This document shows, one piece after another, positions 1-6,380 of a stretch of 7,806 nucleotides of DNA. Numbering within the stretch: the first letter of the stretch is position 1; every line of letters begins with the position of its first letter. The stretch comes from Blastococcus sp. GTDB lineage: Bacteria > Actinomycetota > Actinomycetes > Mycobacteriales > Geodermatophilaceae. Both the position numbers and the translations under genes were made by a program. The DNA lies in contig JAOPUS010000257.1 of the NCBI GenBank assembly GCA_025963345.1, positions 1-7,806 of the forward strand, in the 5' to 3' direction. Under the pieces are notes generated by a model. It searched no databases. It was not told where the DNA came from and worked only from the letters and a program-made list of their open reading frames with translations.

Positions 1-1118
1 ACCTGTGCGTGGACCGGCGGCTGGGCACCGAGCAGGACCTGCAGGACCTCATCGACGCCTGCCACGCCCGCGGCGTGCGCGTGCTGCTCGACGGCGTCTT
101 CAACCACGTCGGCCGGGACTTCCCGCGCTTCCGGAAGGTGCTGGAGCAGGGACCGGGCGCCCCGGCGGCGTCCTGGTTCGACATCGACGCCTCCCGTCCC
201 GGCCCGGACGGCTTCGGCTACCGCGACTTCGAGGGCCACTCCGCGCTGGTCGCGCTGGACCACGGCAACCCGGAGGTGGCCGACCACGTCGTCCGCGTCA
301 TGACCTACTGGTGCGACCGCGGCGTCGACGCCTGGCGGCTGGACGCCGCCTACGCCGTCCCCCCGGCGTTCTGGCGTGACGTCCTGCCGCGCGTCCAGGA
401 CCGGCACCCCGACGTGTGGATCGTCGGCGAGGTGCTGCACGGGGACTACGCCCGCTACGTCGCAGACTCCGGCGTCGACTCGGTGACCCAGTACGAGCTG
501 TGGAAGGCCGTCTGGAGCTCGCTGAACGACCGGAACCTGTTCGAGCTGGCGCACGCGTTGCGCCGGCACGGGGAGATGGTGCGGGCCTTCCTGCCGCAGA
601 CGTTCGTCGGCAACCACGACGTCACCCGCCTGGCCAGCCGGCTCGACGACCCGCGGCACCTGCCGCTGGCACTCGCGCTGCTGTTCGCGCTGCCCGGCGT
701 CCCGACCGTCTACTACGGCGACGAGTTCGGCCTGCGCGGCGTCAAGGAGGACCGGGCCGGTGGGGACGACGCCGTCCGCCCGCGGCTGCCGGAGAGCGCG
801 GAGCCGCCCGGTCCGGCGGCCGCGGCGGTCGCCGACCTGCACCGCCTGCTGATCGGTGTGCGCCGCCGGCACCCCTGGCTGGCCGACGCCGGCGTCGAGG
901 AGCCCGATGTGCTGTCCAACGACGTCCTCGCGGTCCGGCTCACGTCGGGCGGGAACACGCTCGCCGTCGTCCTCAACGTCGGCGACGCGCCGGCCGACGT
1001 GCGCCTCCCGCTGTCGGGGGCCTCGGTCCTCGCCGGGCAGGCGGAGCTGGCGGGGCACGGGGACGCGACGGCGGTCCGGGTCCCGCCGCACGACTACGCG
1101 CTGGTCGGCAGCGACTGA
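1..1118 (+). CDS. GH13 alpha-amylase family glycosidase, 5'-truncated by window edge
   Basis: This is the C-terminal 371 or so residues of a retaining alpha-glucan-active enzyme. The frame is open to the left edge, so the true start lies outside. Counting from the in-frame GTG at 9, the four GH13 signature regions appear in order: DGVFNH (28-33), WRLDAAY with the nucleophile Asp112, VGEV with the acid/base Glu141, and GNHD with His203 and the transition-state Asp204. The catalytic (beta/alpha)8 barrel is followed from about residue 305 by a small beta-sandwich domain C. No secretion signal can be judged because the N-terminus is missing. The family includes alpha-amylases, maltogenic enzymes and alpha-glucosidases, and the exact substrate cannot be assigned. 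A 131-bp gap separates it from the Amt gene and nothing links it to the amine genes. All catalytic residues are present, so it is probably active. Confidence 0.92.
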   Translation, partial: LCVDRRLGTEQDLQDLIDACHARGVRVLLDGVFNHVGRDFPRFRKVLEQGPGAPAASWFDIDASRPGPDGFGYRDFEGHSALVALDHGNPEVADHVVRVMTYWCDRGVDAWRLDAAYAVPPAFWRDVLPRVQDRHPDVWIVGEVLHGDYARYVADSGVDSVTQYELWKAVWSSLNDRNLFELAHALRRHGEMVRAFLPQTFVGNHDVTRLASRLDDPRHLPLALALLFALPGVPTVYYGDEFGLRGVKEDRAGGDDAVRPRLPESAEPPGPAAAAVADLHRLLIGVRRRHPWLADAGVEEPDVLSNDVLAVRLTSGGNTLAVVLNVGDAPADVRLPLSGASVLAGQAELAGHGDATAVRVPPHDYALVGSD

Positions 1119-1151
1119 GGCCTGCTGCGGCGCCGTGGGTCGGGGCGGGAC

Positions 1152-1190
1152 GTCACGTGAACGTCACGCCGGGGAGACCGTGGCGGCAAC
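1152..1190 (+). promoter_or_regulatory. GlnR-like nitrogen-control repeat upstream of amt
   Basis: GTCAC (1152-1156), six bases, GTCAC (1163-1167), six bases, GAGAC (1174-1178), seven bases, GCAAC (1186-1190). Three AC dinucleotides lie exactly 11 bp apart (1155, 1166, 1177). The actinomycete GlnR consensus is gTnAC-n6-GaAAC repeated, or AC-n9-AC in mycobacteria. Ammonium transporter genes are classic GlnR targets, so sequence and position agree. The match to the GaAAC half is imperfect; GlnR binding is inferred. Confidence 0.55.
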
Positions 1191-1193
1191 ACG
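1182..1193 (+). repeat. 12-bp sequence shared with the ligase-gene promoter region (copy 1)
   Basis: GGCGGCAACACG occurs here and identically at 6381-6392. Both copies lie upstream of nitrogen-assimilation genes and beside GlnR-like half-sites. Here it overlaps the fourth half-site (GCAAC) of the repeat. Function unknown; it may be part of a binding site or a coincidence in GC-rich DNA. Confidence 0.4.
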
Positions 1194-1249
1194 GCGCACG
1201 TCTACTGCCGAGCGACACCGAACACCCCCAGTAGACGGAAGGGCGTGCC

Positions 1250-2602
1250 GTGGACGTCGGCAGCACCGCATTCATCCTGGCCGCGACGATGGCGGTCGCG
1301 CTCATGATCCCCGGACTGGCCCTGTTCTACGGGGGCATGGTCGGCTCCCGCGGGATCCTCAACATGATCATGATGGTCTTCGGCGCGGTCGCCGTCGTCG
1401 GGATCCTGTGGACCTTCTTCGGCTTCTCCGCCGTGTTCGGGAACTCCTACGGCGGCGTGGGACTGCTCGGCAACCTCACCGAGTACGCGGGCCTGGGCAG
1501 CCTTCTGGGCGGCGACGAGGCGGCGGCGCTCCCGCCGGCCCTGGTGGCGATCTTCCAGGCGCTGTTCGCCGTCATCACGACGGCGCTGATCGCGGGGGCG
1601 GTCGCCCATCGGATGCGCTTCGGCCCCTGGCTGCTGTTCGCCGGCCTCTGGGCGGCCCTCGTCTACTTCCCGGTCGCCCACTGGGTCTTCGCCTTCGACT
1701 CCGCCGACGGCAGCGTGGTCGGCGGCTGGATCGCCAACAAGCTGGGCGCGGTGGACTTCGCCGGTGGCACCGCGGTCCACATCAACGCCGGTGTCGCGGC
1801 GCTGGCCCTCATCCTCGTCCTCGGCAAGCGGACCGGCTGGCCGCGCCAGTCGCGGCCCAACAACCTGCCCTTCGTCGCGCTCGGCGCCGGCATCCTGTGG
1901 TTCGGGTGGTTCGGCTTCAACGGCGGCTCCGCGCTGGCGGCGGGGAACAGCGCCTCGGTGGTCATGCTGACCACGTTCAACGCGACCTGCGGCGCGATGC
2001 TCGCCTGGCTGCTGGTCGAGCGGTTGCGCGACGGGCACGCGACCACCCTCGGCGGCATGTCCGGCGCGATCGCCGGCCTGGTCGCGATCACGCCGTCCTG
2101 CGGCGCCGTCTCGCCGATGGGAGCCCTCGCGGTCGGTGCGATCGCCGGCGCGATCTGCCCGCTGGCGATCTCGCTGAAGTACCGCTTCGGCTACGACGAC
2201 TCCCTCGACGTCGTGGGCGTCCACCTCGTCGGCGGCGTCATCGGCACTCTGCTCGTCGGGTTGTTCGGTGTGGCCGACGCCCCGAGCGGCAAGGCCGGCC
2301 TCTTCTACGGCGGCGGGTTCGGGCTGCTCGGCACCCAGGCGGTCGCGGTGATCGCCGTGCTGGCCTACTCGTTCGTGGTCACCCTGGGCATCGCCGTCGC
2401 GCTCCAGAAGACGATCGGCCTGCGGCTGTCGAAGGAGGCCGAGGTGGGTGGCATCGACGTCGCGGAGCACGCCGAGGTCGCCTACGACCTGGAGGGCGGC
2501 GTCCACACGCCGGGCACGCCCGCGACGCCGGAGGCGGTCATCGCCTCGGCGGAGCGCCTGGTCGCCAGCTCGGCCGGCACGGAGTCCAGCACCTCCAGCT
2601 GA
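1250..2602 (+). CDS. amt: Amt-family ammonium/methylammonium channel
   Basis: A 450-residue inner-membrane Amt/MEP/Rh channel that conducts ammonium and the analogue methylammonium. The GTG start is supported by GGAAGGG (1237-1243) six bases upstream and by the typical beginning of the first membrane helix (MDVGSTAFILAATM). Family landmarks: PGLALFYGGMV (21-31), the channel Asp169, the twin pore histidines His177 (TAVHINAG) and His325 (VGVHLVGG), and FGFNGGSAL (221-229). The cytoplasmic GGIDVAEHAEVAYD region (400-413) matches the conserved tail that contacts PII/GlnK in other Amt proteins. About 37 further Thr/Ser-rich residues follow that conserved tail. No glnK or glnD follows: the next gene is the convergent regulator beyond a terminator. 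A GlnR-like repeat upstream suggests nitrogen-limited expression. The family call is secure. A link to methylammonium is inferred from the neighbouring amine genes. Confidence 0.96.
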   Translation: MDVGSTAFILAATMAVALMIPGLALFYGGMVGSRGILNMIMMVFGAVAVVGILWTFFGFSAVFGNSYGGVGLLGNLTEYAGLGSLLGGDEAAALPPALVAIFQALFAVITTALIAGAVAHRMRFGPWLLFAGLWAALVYFPVAHWVFAFDSADGSVVGGWIANKLGAVDFAGGTAVHINAGVAALALILVLGKRTGWPRQSRPNNLPFVALGAGILWFGWFGFNGGSALAAGNSASVVMLTTFNATCGAMLAWLLVERLRDGHATTLGGMSGAIAGLVAITPSCGAVSPMGALAVGAIAGAICPLAISLKYRFGYDDSLDVVGVHLVGGVIGTLLVGLFGVADAPSGKAGLFYGGGFGLLGTQAVAVIAVLAYSFVVTLGIAVALQKTIGLRLSKEAEVGGIDVAEHAEVAYDLEGGVHTPGTPATPEAVIASAERLVASSAGTESSTSS

Positions 2603-2618
2603 CCTCTGCACGGACGAC

Positions 2619-2658
2619 GGAGGCCGGTCCCGCGTCGCGGGGCCGGCCTCCGGGTTTT
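2619..2658 (+). terminator. Rho-independent terminator of amt
   Basis: The 9-bp stem GGAGGCCGG (2619-2627) with CCGGCCTCC (2643-2651) is extended by a G-T wobble and three more G-C pairs. The loop is 7 nt (2632-2638), and a TTTT run follows at 2655-2658. It begins 16 bp after the amt stop codon and lies between convergent genes. The T tract favours termination of amt on the + strand. Confidence 0.85.
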
Positions 2659-2672
2659 CGTGGTGCTGGTGC

Positions 2673-3344
2673 TCAGACGACGTGCCCGTACCCGGTCACC
2701 GTGAGGAACCGGATGGGCAGTTCGACAAGCTCCGCCGGCCCGTGCGGCCCCTCGCCGTCGAAGACCAGCGAGTCGCCGGGGTGCATCTCGTAGCGGGCCT
2801 GGCCGTGGCCGTAGACCAGGACGCCCTCCAGCATGTAGAGGAACTCCGTCCCCGCGTGCTGGAAGAGCGGGAAGACCTCGCTGGCCTCGGTCAGCGTGAC
2901 CAGCAGCGGTTCCAGCCGCTTGTGCTCCCCGCGCAGCGCGCCGAGCAGCTGGTACAGGTGACCCACGTTGCTGCCGCGGCGGACGATCTGCGCCCCGTGG
3001 CCGTGGGGCGTGTAGACGGCCTCCCGTTCGGCGTCCAGACCGCGGAACAGCGCTGTGACGGGCACCGCGAGCGCGTCGGCCAGCCGGGCGAGGCTGGAGA
3101 GGCTGCAGGAGGTCTGCGCGTTCTCGATCTTGGAGAGCATCGCCTTGCTCATCCCGGTCAATCGGGCCAGCTCGGCCAGCGAGATGCCCTTGGCGAGTCG
3201 GAACTCCCGGACCCGCAGGGCGATCACGTCCTCGAGATGACCGCTCGGTGCGTCCTCCGGCAGTGCGCCGTCGTGGGCCCCGTCGCGGGTATGGCCGTCC
3301 TGCCGACGGCTCTCGTGTCCCAGGGGTTCAGGCGTGGCCTCCAC
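2673..3344 (-). CDS. XRE-family HTH regulator with C-terminal cupin domain
   Basis: A cytoplasmic DNA-binding regulator of 223 residues. A polar, probably disordered N-terminus (1-38) precedes an XRE-type helix-turn-helix at about 42-98 (ISLAELARLTGMSKAMLSKI, then SLSSLARLADAL and the VPVTALF ending). A cupin_2 sensor domain follows at about 150-218, with candidate metal or ligand residues His163, Glu167 and His201, and the HPGDSLVF strand. This arrangement (PuuR-like) is typical of small-molecule-responsive repressors of amine and amino-acid catabolism. The GTG start at 3344 is chosen because TATGCT lies six bases upstream, as in leaderless actinomycete transcripts. An ATG at 3434 in the same frame would add 30 residues translated from the divergent control region and is less likely. 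A later GTG (residue 40) is also possible. It is divergent from the cupin-dmm operon and so is its likely regulator. The effector is unknown. Confidence 0.9.
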   Translation of the reverse strand: MEATPEPLGHESRRQDGHTRDGAHDGALPEDAPSGHLEDVIALRVREFRLAKGISLAELARLTGMSKAMLSKIENAQTSCSLSSLARLADALAVPVTALFRGLDAEREAVYTPHGHGAQIVRRGSNVGHLYQLLGALRGEHKRLEPLLVTLTEASEVFPLFQHAGTEFLYMLEGVLVYGHGQARYEMHPGDSLVFDGEGPHGPAELVELPIRFLTVTGYGHVV

Positions 3345-3350
3345 CGGCCG

Positions 3351-3356
3351 AGCATA
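3351..3356 (-). promoter_or_regulatory. -10 element for leaderless regulator transcript
   Basis: On the minus strand TATGCT fits the actinomycete TAnnnT -10 pattern and ends six bases before the GTG at 3344. Transcription would therefore start at or within a base of the start codon. There is no Shine-Dalgarno sequence before that GTG, which agrees with a leaderless mRNA. No good -35 is visible. Confidence 0.5.
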
Positions 3357-3394
3357 GGTCCGGTGAGCTCTCGCGAATCTTCCGGCGATCGGAA

Positions 3395-3411
3395 CGTAAC
3401 GAGCGGTTAAC
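3395..3411 (+). promoter_or_regulatory. GlnR-like box upstream of the cupin-dmm operon
   Basis: GTAAC (3396-3400), six bases, TTAAC (3407-3411) gives the AC-n9-AC pattern of GlnR sites. The element CGTAACG..GCGGT recurs before the ligase gene at 6406-6417 with a one-base gap. It lies between the divergent regulator and the operon, so it could act on both. GlnR binding is inferred. Confidence 0.5.
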
Positions 3412-3421
3412 CCGAACGGGT

Positions 3422-3458
3422 GTCCACTCTCCATAACCTGGGTTCACCAACAGTGGAC
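3422..3458 (+). promoter_or_regulatory. Candidate operator (three half-sites) of the cupin-dmm operon
   Basis: Half-sites GTCCAC (3422-3427), GTTCAC (3442-3447) and inverted GTGGAC (3453-3458). The outer pair forms a perfect 7-bp inverted repeat (GTCCACT/AGTGGAC). The inner pair (GGTTCAC/GTGGACC) matches at 6 of 7 positions around a 5-nt spacer. The same arrangement, with the same 25-nt outer gap, stands before the ligase gene. It ends 16 bases before the ATG and overlaps a possible TAACCT -10 (3434-3439), a position suited to repression. The adjacent XRE-cupin protein is the natural candidate binder. Confidence 0.55.
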
Positions 3459-3474
3459 CACCGGGGGAGGACAC

Positions 3475-3834
3475 ATGACCACCAGCGCGACGACCATCGG
3501 GCACGTCAGCGGAGGGTCCGAGGGTTTGCCGAGCATGGCGGTGCCGGGCGTGCAGGCGTTCATCGGCGACGTCTTCGAGAACCCCGGGGGAGCCGCCATC
3601 TGCAGCGGCTTCTTCGAGCTGTTCGCGGGGGAGCCGCTGGACTACGAGTACACCTACGACGAGATGAAGGTCGTCGTGGAGGGCGAGTTCCACCTCACCG
3701 ACCTGGACTCGGGGCAGCAGGTCGTCGCCCGGCCGAAGGACGTCCTCTTCTTCCCCAAGGGGTCGCGCATCCGGTTCGAGACGCCGGAGCGGGCGCTCGG
3801 CTTCTACACCGGCCACCGCTCCTTCGCGCCCTGA
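3475..3834 (+). CDS. EutQ-like single-domain cupin, first gene of the dmm operon
   Basis: A small 119-residue cytoplasmic protein made almost entirely of one cupin beta-barrel. The ATG start is clear: GGGGGAGG (3463-3470) is a strong ribosome-binding site. YDEMKVVVEGEF (61-72), the turn DLDSGQQV (76-83) and VLFFPKGSRIRFET (90-103), ending GFYTGHRS, resemble EutQ-type cupins of ethanolamine utilisation. The usual cupin HxH...E/H metal-ligand set is not evident, as in EutQ. The stop is only six bases before the dmmA start, so the two are co-transcribed. Its role here is unknown: it could bind an amine or an intermediate, assist assembly of the oxygenase, or act in one-carbon handling. The fold assignment is good; the function is not established. 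Confidence 0.88.
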   Translation: MTTSATTIGHVSGGSEGLPSMAVPGVQAFIGDVFENPGGAAICSGFFELFAGEPLDYEYTYDEMKVVVEGEFHLTDLDSGQQVVARPKDVLFFPKGSRIRFETPERALGFYTGHRSFAP

Positions 3835-3840
3835 TCCGCC

Positions 3841-4353
3841 GTGGGCGCACTGCACACCAGCGTCCCGCGCTGGCCCGCTGAGATCCCGGCCGTGGACCCC
3901 GCAGGCCGGGCGGTCGCGCTCCTGGCGTTCGGGGCGGCCGGGAAGCGCCTCCTCACCGCCTGGCGGGCTGCGGTACCTGAGCGCACCCCGGTGTGGTCGC
4001 ACGTCGTTGACCGTGCCGACGACGACTCGCTCGGGCTGCTCGCGCGGCAGGTCGCCGAGGCGCGCGTCGGCTGGCGGCTGATGCTGGCCGGACCCGAGGT
4101 CGACGTGCTGGCGGCCCGGTCGGTGGCCATCGGGCTCGGCGTCCTGGACGCCGAGATCCGGATGGTCGTGACCGGGGCGGCGCGCAAGCGGGTGTTCTGC
4201 CCGCACTGCCGCGGCACGACCGAGACCGCAGCACCGGTGGCTGCGGAGGTCCCGTGCGCCGGCTGCGGGCGCCGGCTGCACGTCTACGGCCACGTGTCGC
4301 GGCGGCTGGGCGCCTACCTCGGCTTCATGGCCGACGCGGAGGAGGTGGCGTGA
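3841..4353 (+). CDS. dmmA: DmmA-family subunit of dimethylamine monooxygenase
   Basis: A 170-residue protein resembling the DmmA family, the small subunit of the heme-containing NAD(P)H-dependent dimethylamine monooxygenase (dimethylamine to methylamine plus formaldehyde). The N-terminal two thirds looks like an alpha/beta domain (AVALLAFGAAGKRLL, 25-39; WRLMLAGPEVDVLAARSVA, 78-96). The C-terminus carries a zinc-ribbon or rubredoxin-like Cys4 site, CPHC (120-123) and CAGC (139-142), followed by the family's HVSRRLGAYLGF ending (151-162). The GTG at 3841 lacks a Shine-Dalgarno sequence and probably relies on coupling to the cupin gene six bases upstream. A GTG at 3891 is a less likely alternative. 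The last base of the final Ala codon plus the stop (GTGA, 4350-4353) holds the start of the reductase gene. What metal the four cysteines bind cannot be told from sequence. Confidence 0.82.
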   Translation: MGALHTSVPRWPAEIPAVDPAGRAVALLAFGAAGKRLLTAWRAAVPERTPVWSHVVDRADDDSLGLLARQVAEARVGWRLMLAGPEVDVLAARSVAIGLGVLDAEIRMVVTGAARKRVFCPHCRGTTETAAPVAAEVPCAGCGRRLHVYGHVSRRLGAYLGFMADAEEVA

Positions 4354-5327
4354 CCGCGGTCCTGTCCGCGCCGCCGGCCGCAGCGACGGAGGAGGGCGGA
4401 CTGCTGCTCACGGTCGCGGGCGTCGAGGAGGCGGCGCCCGGGATCCGCACCGTCACCCTCCGGCGGCCCGGCGGGGGTCTACTGCCGGCGTATCCGCCCG
4501 GGAGTCACCTGGTCCTCTCCTGCGGGGACCGTCGCAACGCGTACTCCCTCACCGGGGACGGCATGGCGGCGCCCGAGTACCGCATCTCGGTCCTGCTGTG
4601 CCCGGACGGCGACGGCGGGTCGGCCTTCGTGCACGCGTTGCAGGTGGGAGACGCGGTCGTGGCCGCCGGACCGCGGAGCGCCTTCGCGCCGGTGTCGACC
4701 GCGCGCCACCACCTGCTCGTCGCCGGGGGGATCGGGGTCACCCCGATGCTCTCGCACGCCCGGGCGGCGGCGCGGTGGGGGAGGTCCTTCGAGTTGTTCT
4801 ACGGCCACCGGCCGGGCGCCGGCGCGCACCGGGCGGAGCTCGCGGACGTGTGTGGTCCGCGCCTGCGGGCCTTCGAGCAGGCCGCCGGGCTGCTGGACGC
4901 ACTCGGGGCCGCGCTGGCCGACCAGCCGATGGGCACGCACGTCTACGTCTGCGGTCCGGCTCCGCTGATGGCCTTCGTCGAGGAGACCGCGGCCGGCCTG
5001 GGCTGGCCGGGCGACCGTGTTCACGCCGAGCGGTTCTCCGCCGCCGACCTCGATCCGGGGGAGCCCTTCGTGGCCCGGTTGGCCCGCTCGGGCGGGCGGG
5101 TGCCGGTGCCGGCGGGCGTCAGCCTGCTCGCTGCCCTGGAGGCCGCCGGGGTCGCCGTCCCGAGCATGTGCCGCCAGGGCGTCTGCGGGGAGTGCCGCCT
5201 GACGGTCACCGCCGGCCGGCCGCTGCACCGAGACCTCTACCTCTCCCCACCCGAGCACGCGTCCGGCGATGCGGTCATGTGCTGCGTCTCCCGCAGTCTC
5301 GACGACGAACTGGAGCTCGACCTGTGA
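4350..5327 (+). CDS. PDR/VanB-type reductase: flavin, NAD(P)H and [2Fe-2S] domains
   Basis: A 325-residue electron-transfer protein that passes electrons from NAD(P)H through flavin to a plant-type ferredoxin centre, here presumably to the heme subunit encoded next. The flavin-binding barrel (about 18-115) has the R-x-x-Y-S motif (RNAYSL, 62-67). The nucleotide domain has GGIGVTPM (126-133) and YVCGP (199-203). The C-terminal ferredoxin domain (about 240-325) has Cys274, Cys279 and Cys282 (CRQGVCGEC) plus Cys312, and HRDLYLS (293-299), as in phthalate dioxygenase reductase and vanillate demethylase VanB. The GTG start at 4350 overlaps the dmmA stop by four bases and sits behind GGAGGAGG (4338-4345). 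Upstream in-frame starts would lie within dmmA and add arginine-rich, non-homologous sequence. It corresponds to the reductase component of the dimethylamine monooxygenase system; the letter of the subunit is not assigned here. Confidence 0.93.
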   Translation: MTAVLSAPPAAATEEGGLLLTVAGVEEAAPGIRTVTLRRPGGGLLPAYPPGSHLVLSCGDRRNAYSLTGDGMAAPEYRISVLLCPDGDGGSAFVHALQVGDAVVAAGPRSAFAPVSTARHHLLVAGGIGVTPMLSHARAAARWGRSFELFYGHRPGAGAHRAELADVCGPRLRAFEQAAGLLDALGAALADQPMGTHVYVCGPAPLMAFVEETAAGLGWPGDRVHAERFSAADLDPGEPFVARLARSGGRVPVPAGVSLLAALEAAGVAVPSMCRQGVCGECRLTVTAGRPLHRDLYLSPPEHASGDAVMCCVSRSLDDELELDL

Positions 5328-6304
5328 CCACCGCACTGCCCGGGACCGCTGAGCGCGTGGCCCGCTTCCCGTTCCCCTTCGCGGCGGACACCTACCGCTA
5401 CTCGACCAACGTCGAGCCGGCCCGCCGGACCGTTCCCACGGCCGCCGGCTCGTGGGGCGACCGGGTCCTGGACGTCGATGCCGCGTACGCAGCGGAGCTC
5501 GAGCTCCGTCGGGAGGTGCTGCAGCGCGATCCGACCCGTTGTTCGCAGCTGCCGCACATGCGGGTCGCTGCGTGGGACGCGCTGATGACCCTGCTGCCGG
5601 AACTGGCGGCCACGTATCCCGGCGCCATGTCGCTGCAGCAGCGGGGCGATCGCTGGCTCTGGCGCAACGACCTGATCGGCAGCTCGACGTCCTTCGTCCC
5701 GGGGGACGAGGACTCGCTGCCCGGCGGCCCGCTGCGGTTGCTCGGCAGTCAGATCCAGGAGGACGTCGTCCTGCTCGATCAGCGCGAGGGATCGCTGTGG
5801 GCCGACGCCGGACTGGTCACCTTCGCTGCCGACTGGTCGATGGGCTTCGACGTCGGGATGCGCTTCCTGGAGGTGCACGGTCCCGTGCCGCGGGTGCACG
5901 AGGCCGGTGTGGTCCAGCGGGCCGAGCAGTTCCTCATGCGGCTGCAGCCGGGGGAGCAGTACCGCCGGACGAACTGGACCATGACGGTCGACCGGCGGCT
6001 GGACAGCTCGACGGAGACCTATCCCGAGTGGGGCCGTGACCGCCGGCTGGTGGTGGACGACCCGGCGCTGCCCGACCGGCTGCACCTGCGGGTGGAGGTG
6101 CAGCACCTGCTCCGGCTGGGCGTCTCGAACGCCGTCTGCTTCCTCATCCGGACCTACCTGCTCCCGCTGCGGGAGCTGGCGACCGTGCCGGAGTGGCGGC
6201 GCCGGTTCGCCGCGGTGCTGGCCGAACTGCCCGACGACATGGCCGACTACAAGGGCCTGACCCTGTACCGGGGGGCGGCGGTCGACTGGCTGACTGCCGG
6301 CTGA
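5324..6304 (+). CDS. Heme-dependent oxidative N-demethylase (DUF3445 family)
   Basis: A 326-residue protein matching the DUF3445 family, heme enzymes that oxidatively remove N-methyl groups, and the likely catalytic subunit of a dimethylamine monooxygenase. Visible family features: SQIQEDVVLLD (142-152), the tryptophan/phenylalanine-rich core LWADAGLVTFAADWSMGF (158-175), LEVHGPVPRV (182-191), TNWTMTVDRRLD (216-227), and HLRVEVQHLLRL followed by VCFLIRTYLLPL (271-282). Homologues usually read E-R-Q where this one has Glu-Val-Gln (258-260), and Leu-Pro where it has Leu265-Gly266. The GTG start overlaps the reductase stop by four bases (GTGA, 5324-5327), so translation is coupled. Other DUF3445 homologues act on different N-methyl substrates; the flanking DmmA-type subunit and the ligase gene favour dimethylamine. 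Confidence 0.88.
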   Translation: MTTALPGTAERVARFPFPFAADTYRYSTNVEPARRTVPTAAGSWGDRVLDVDAAYAAELELRREVLQRDPTRCSQLPHMRVAAWDALMTLLPELAATYPGAMSLQQRGDRWLWRNDLIGSSTSFVPGDEDSLPGGPLRLLGSQIQEDVVLLDQREGSLWADAGLVTFAADWSMGFDVGMRFLEVHGPVPRVHEAGVVQRAEQFLMRLQPGEQYRRTNWTMTVDRRLDSSTETYPEWGRDRRLVVDDPALPDRLHLRVEVQHLLRLGVSNAVCFLIRTYLLPLRELATVPEWRRRFAAVLAELPDDMADYKGLTLYRGAAVDWLTAG

Positions 6305-6320
6305 CATCCCCGCGTCTGCG

Positions 6321-6356
6321 CGACGGCCCGTCGTCCTCCGGGACGGCGGGCCGTCG
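6321..6356 (+). terminator. Hairpin terminator after the cupin-dmm operon
   Basis: A 16-bp stem (6321-6336 with 6341-6356, one T-G wobble) closes the tetraloop TCCG, starting 17 bases after the stop of the N-demethylase gene. The tail is only weakly T-rich (TCGT), as often in high-GC actinomycetes. It separates the operon from the ligase gene, which has its own promoter region. Confidence 0.75.
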
Positions 6357-6380
6357 TCGTGTCCGGGCCCCGATGGGGCG

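Noticed and set aside
1202..2611. 469-codon open frame on the minus strand across amt
   Set aside because: It mirrors the amt codons: the composition is Asp/Arg/Gly/Gln-rich with no recognisable domain, while the + strand encodes a complete Amt channel. A shadow of high third-position GC.
856..2793. 645-codon + strand frame running through the GH13 end, amt and into the regulator
   Set aside because: Arg/Gly/Ala/Pro-rich without motifs and overlapping three well-supported genes in other frames.
3328..4293. 321-codon minus-strand frame over the cupin and dmmA genes
   Set aside because: It overlaps the divergent promoter, two supported + strand genes and part of the regulator; no domain is recognisable.
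4254..4349. N-terminal extension of the reductase from an ATG-type start at 4254
   Set aside because: The 32 extra residues are Arg-rich, lie in an alternative frame inside dmmA and precede a GTG with a strong ribosome-binding site and typical overlap.
5017..5023. A further GTTCAC half-site inside the reductase gene
   Set aside because: A single hexamer in coding sequence with no partner half-site at the right spacing; expected by chance.
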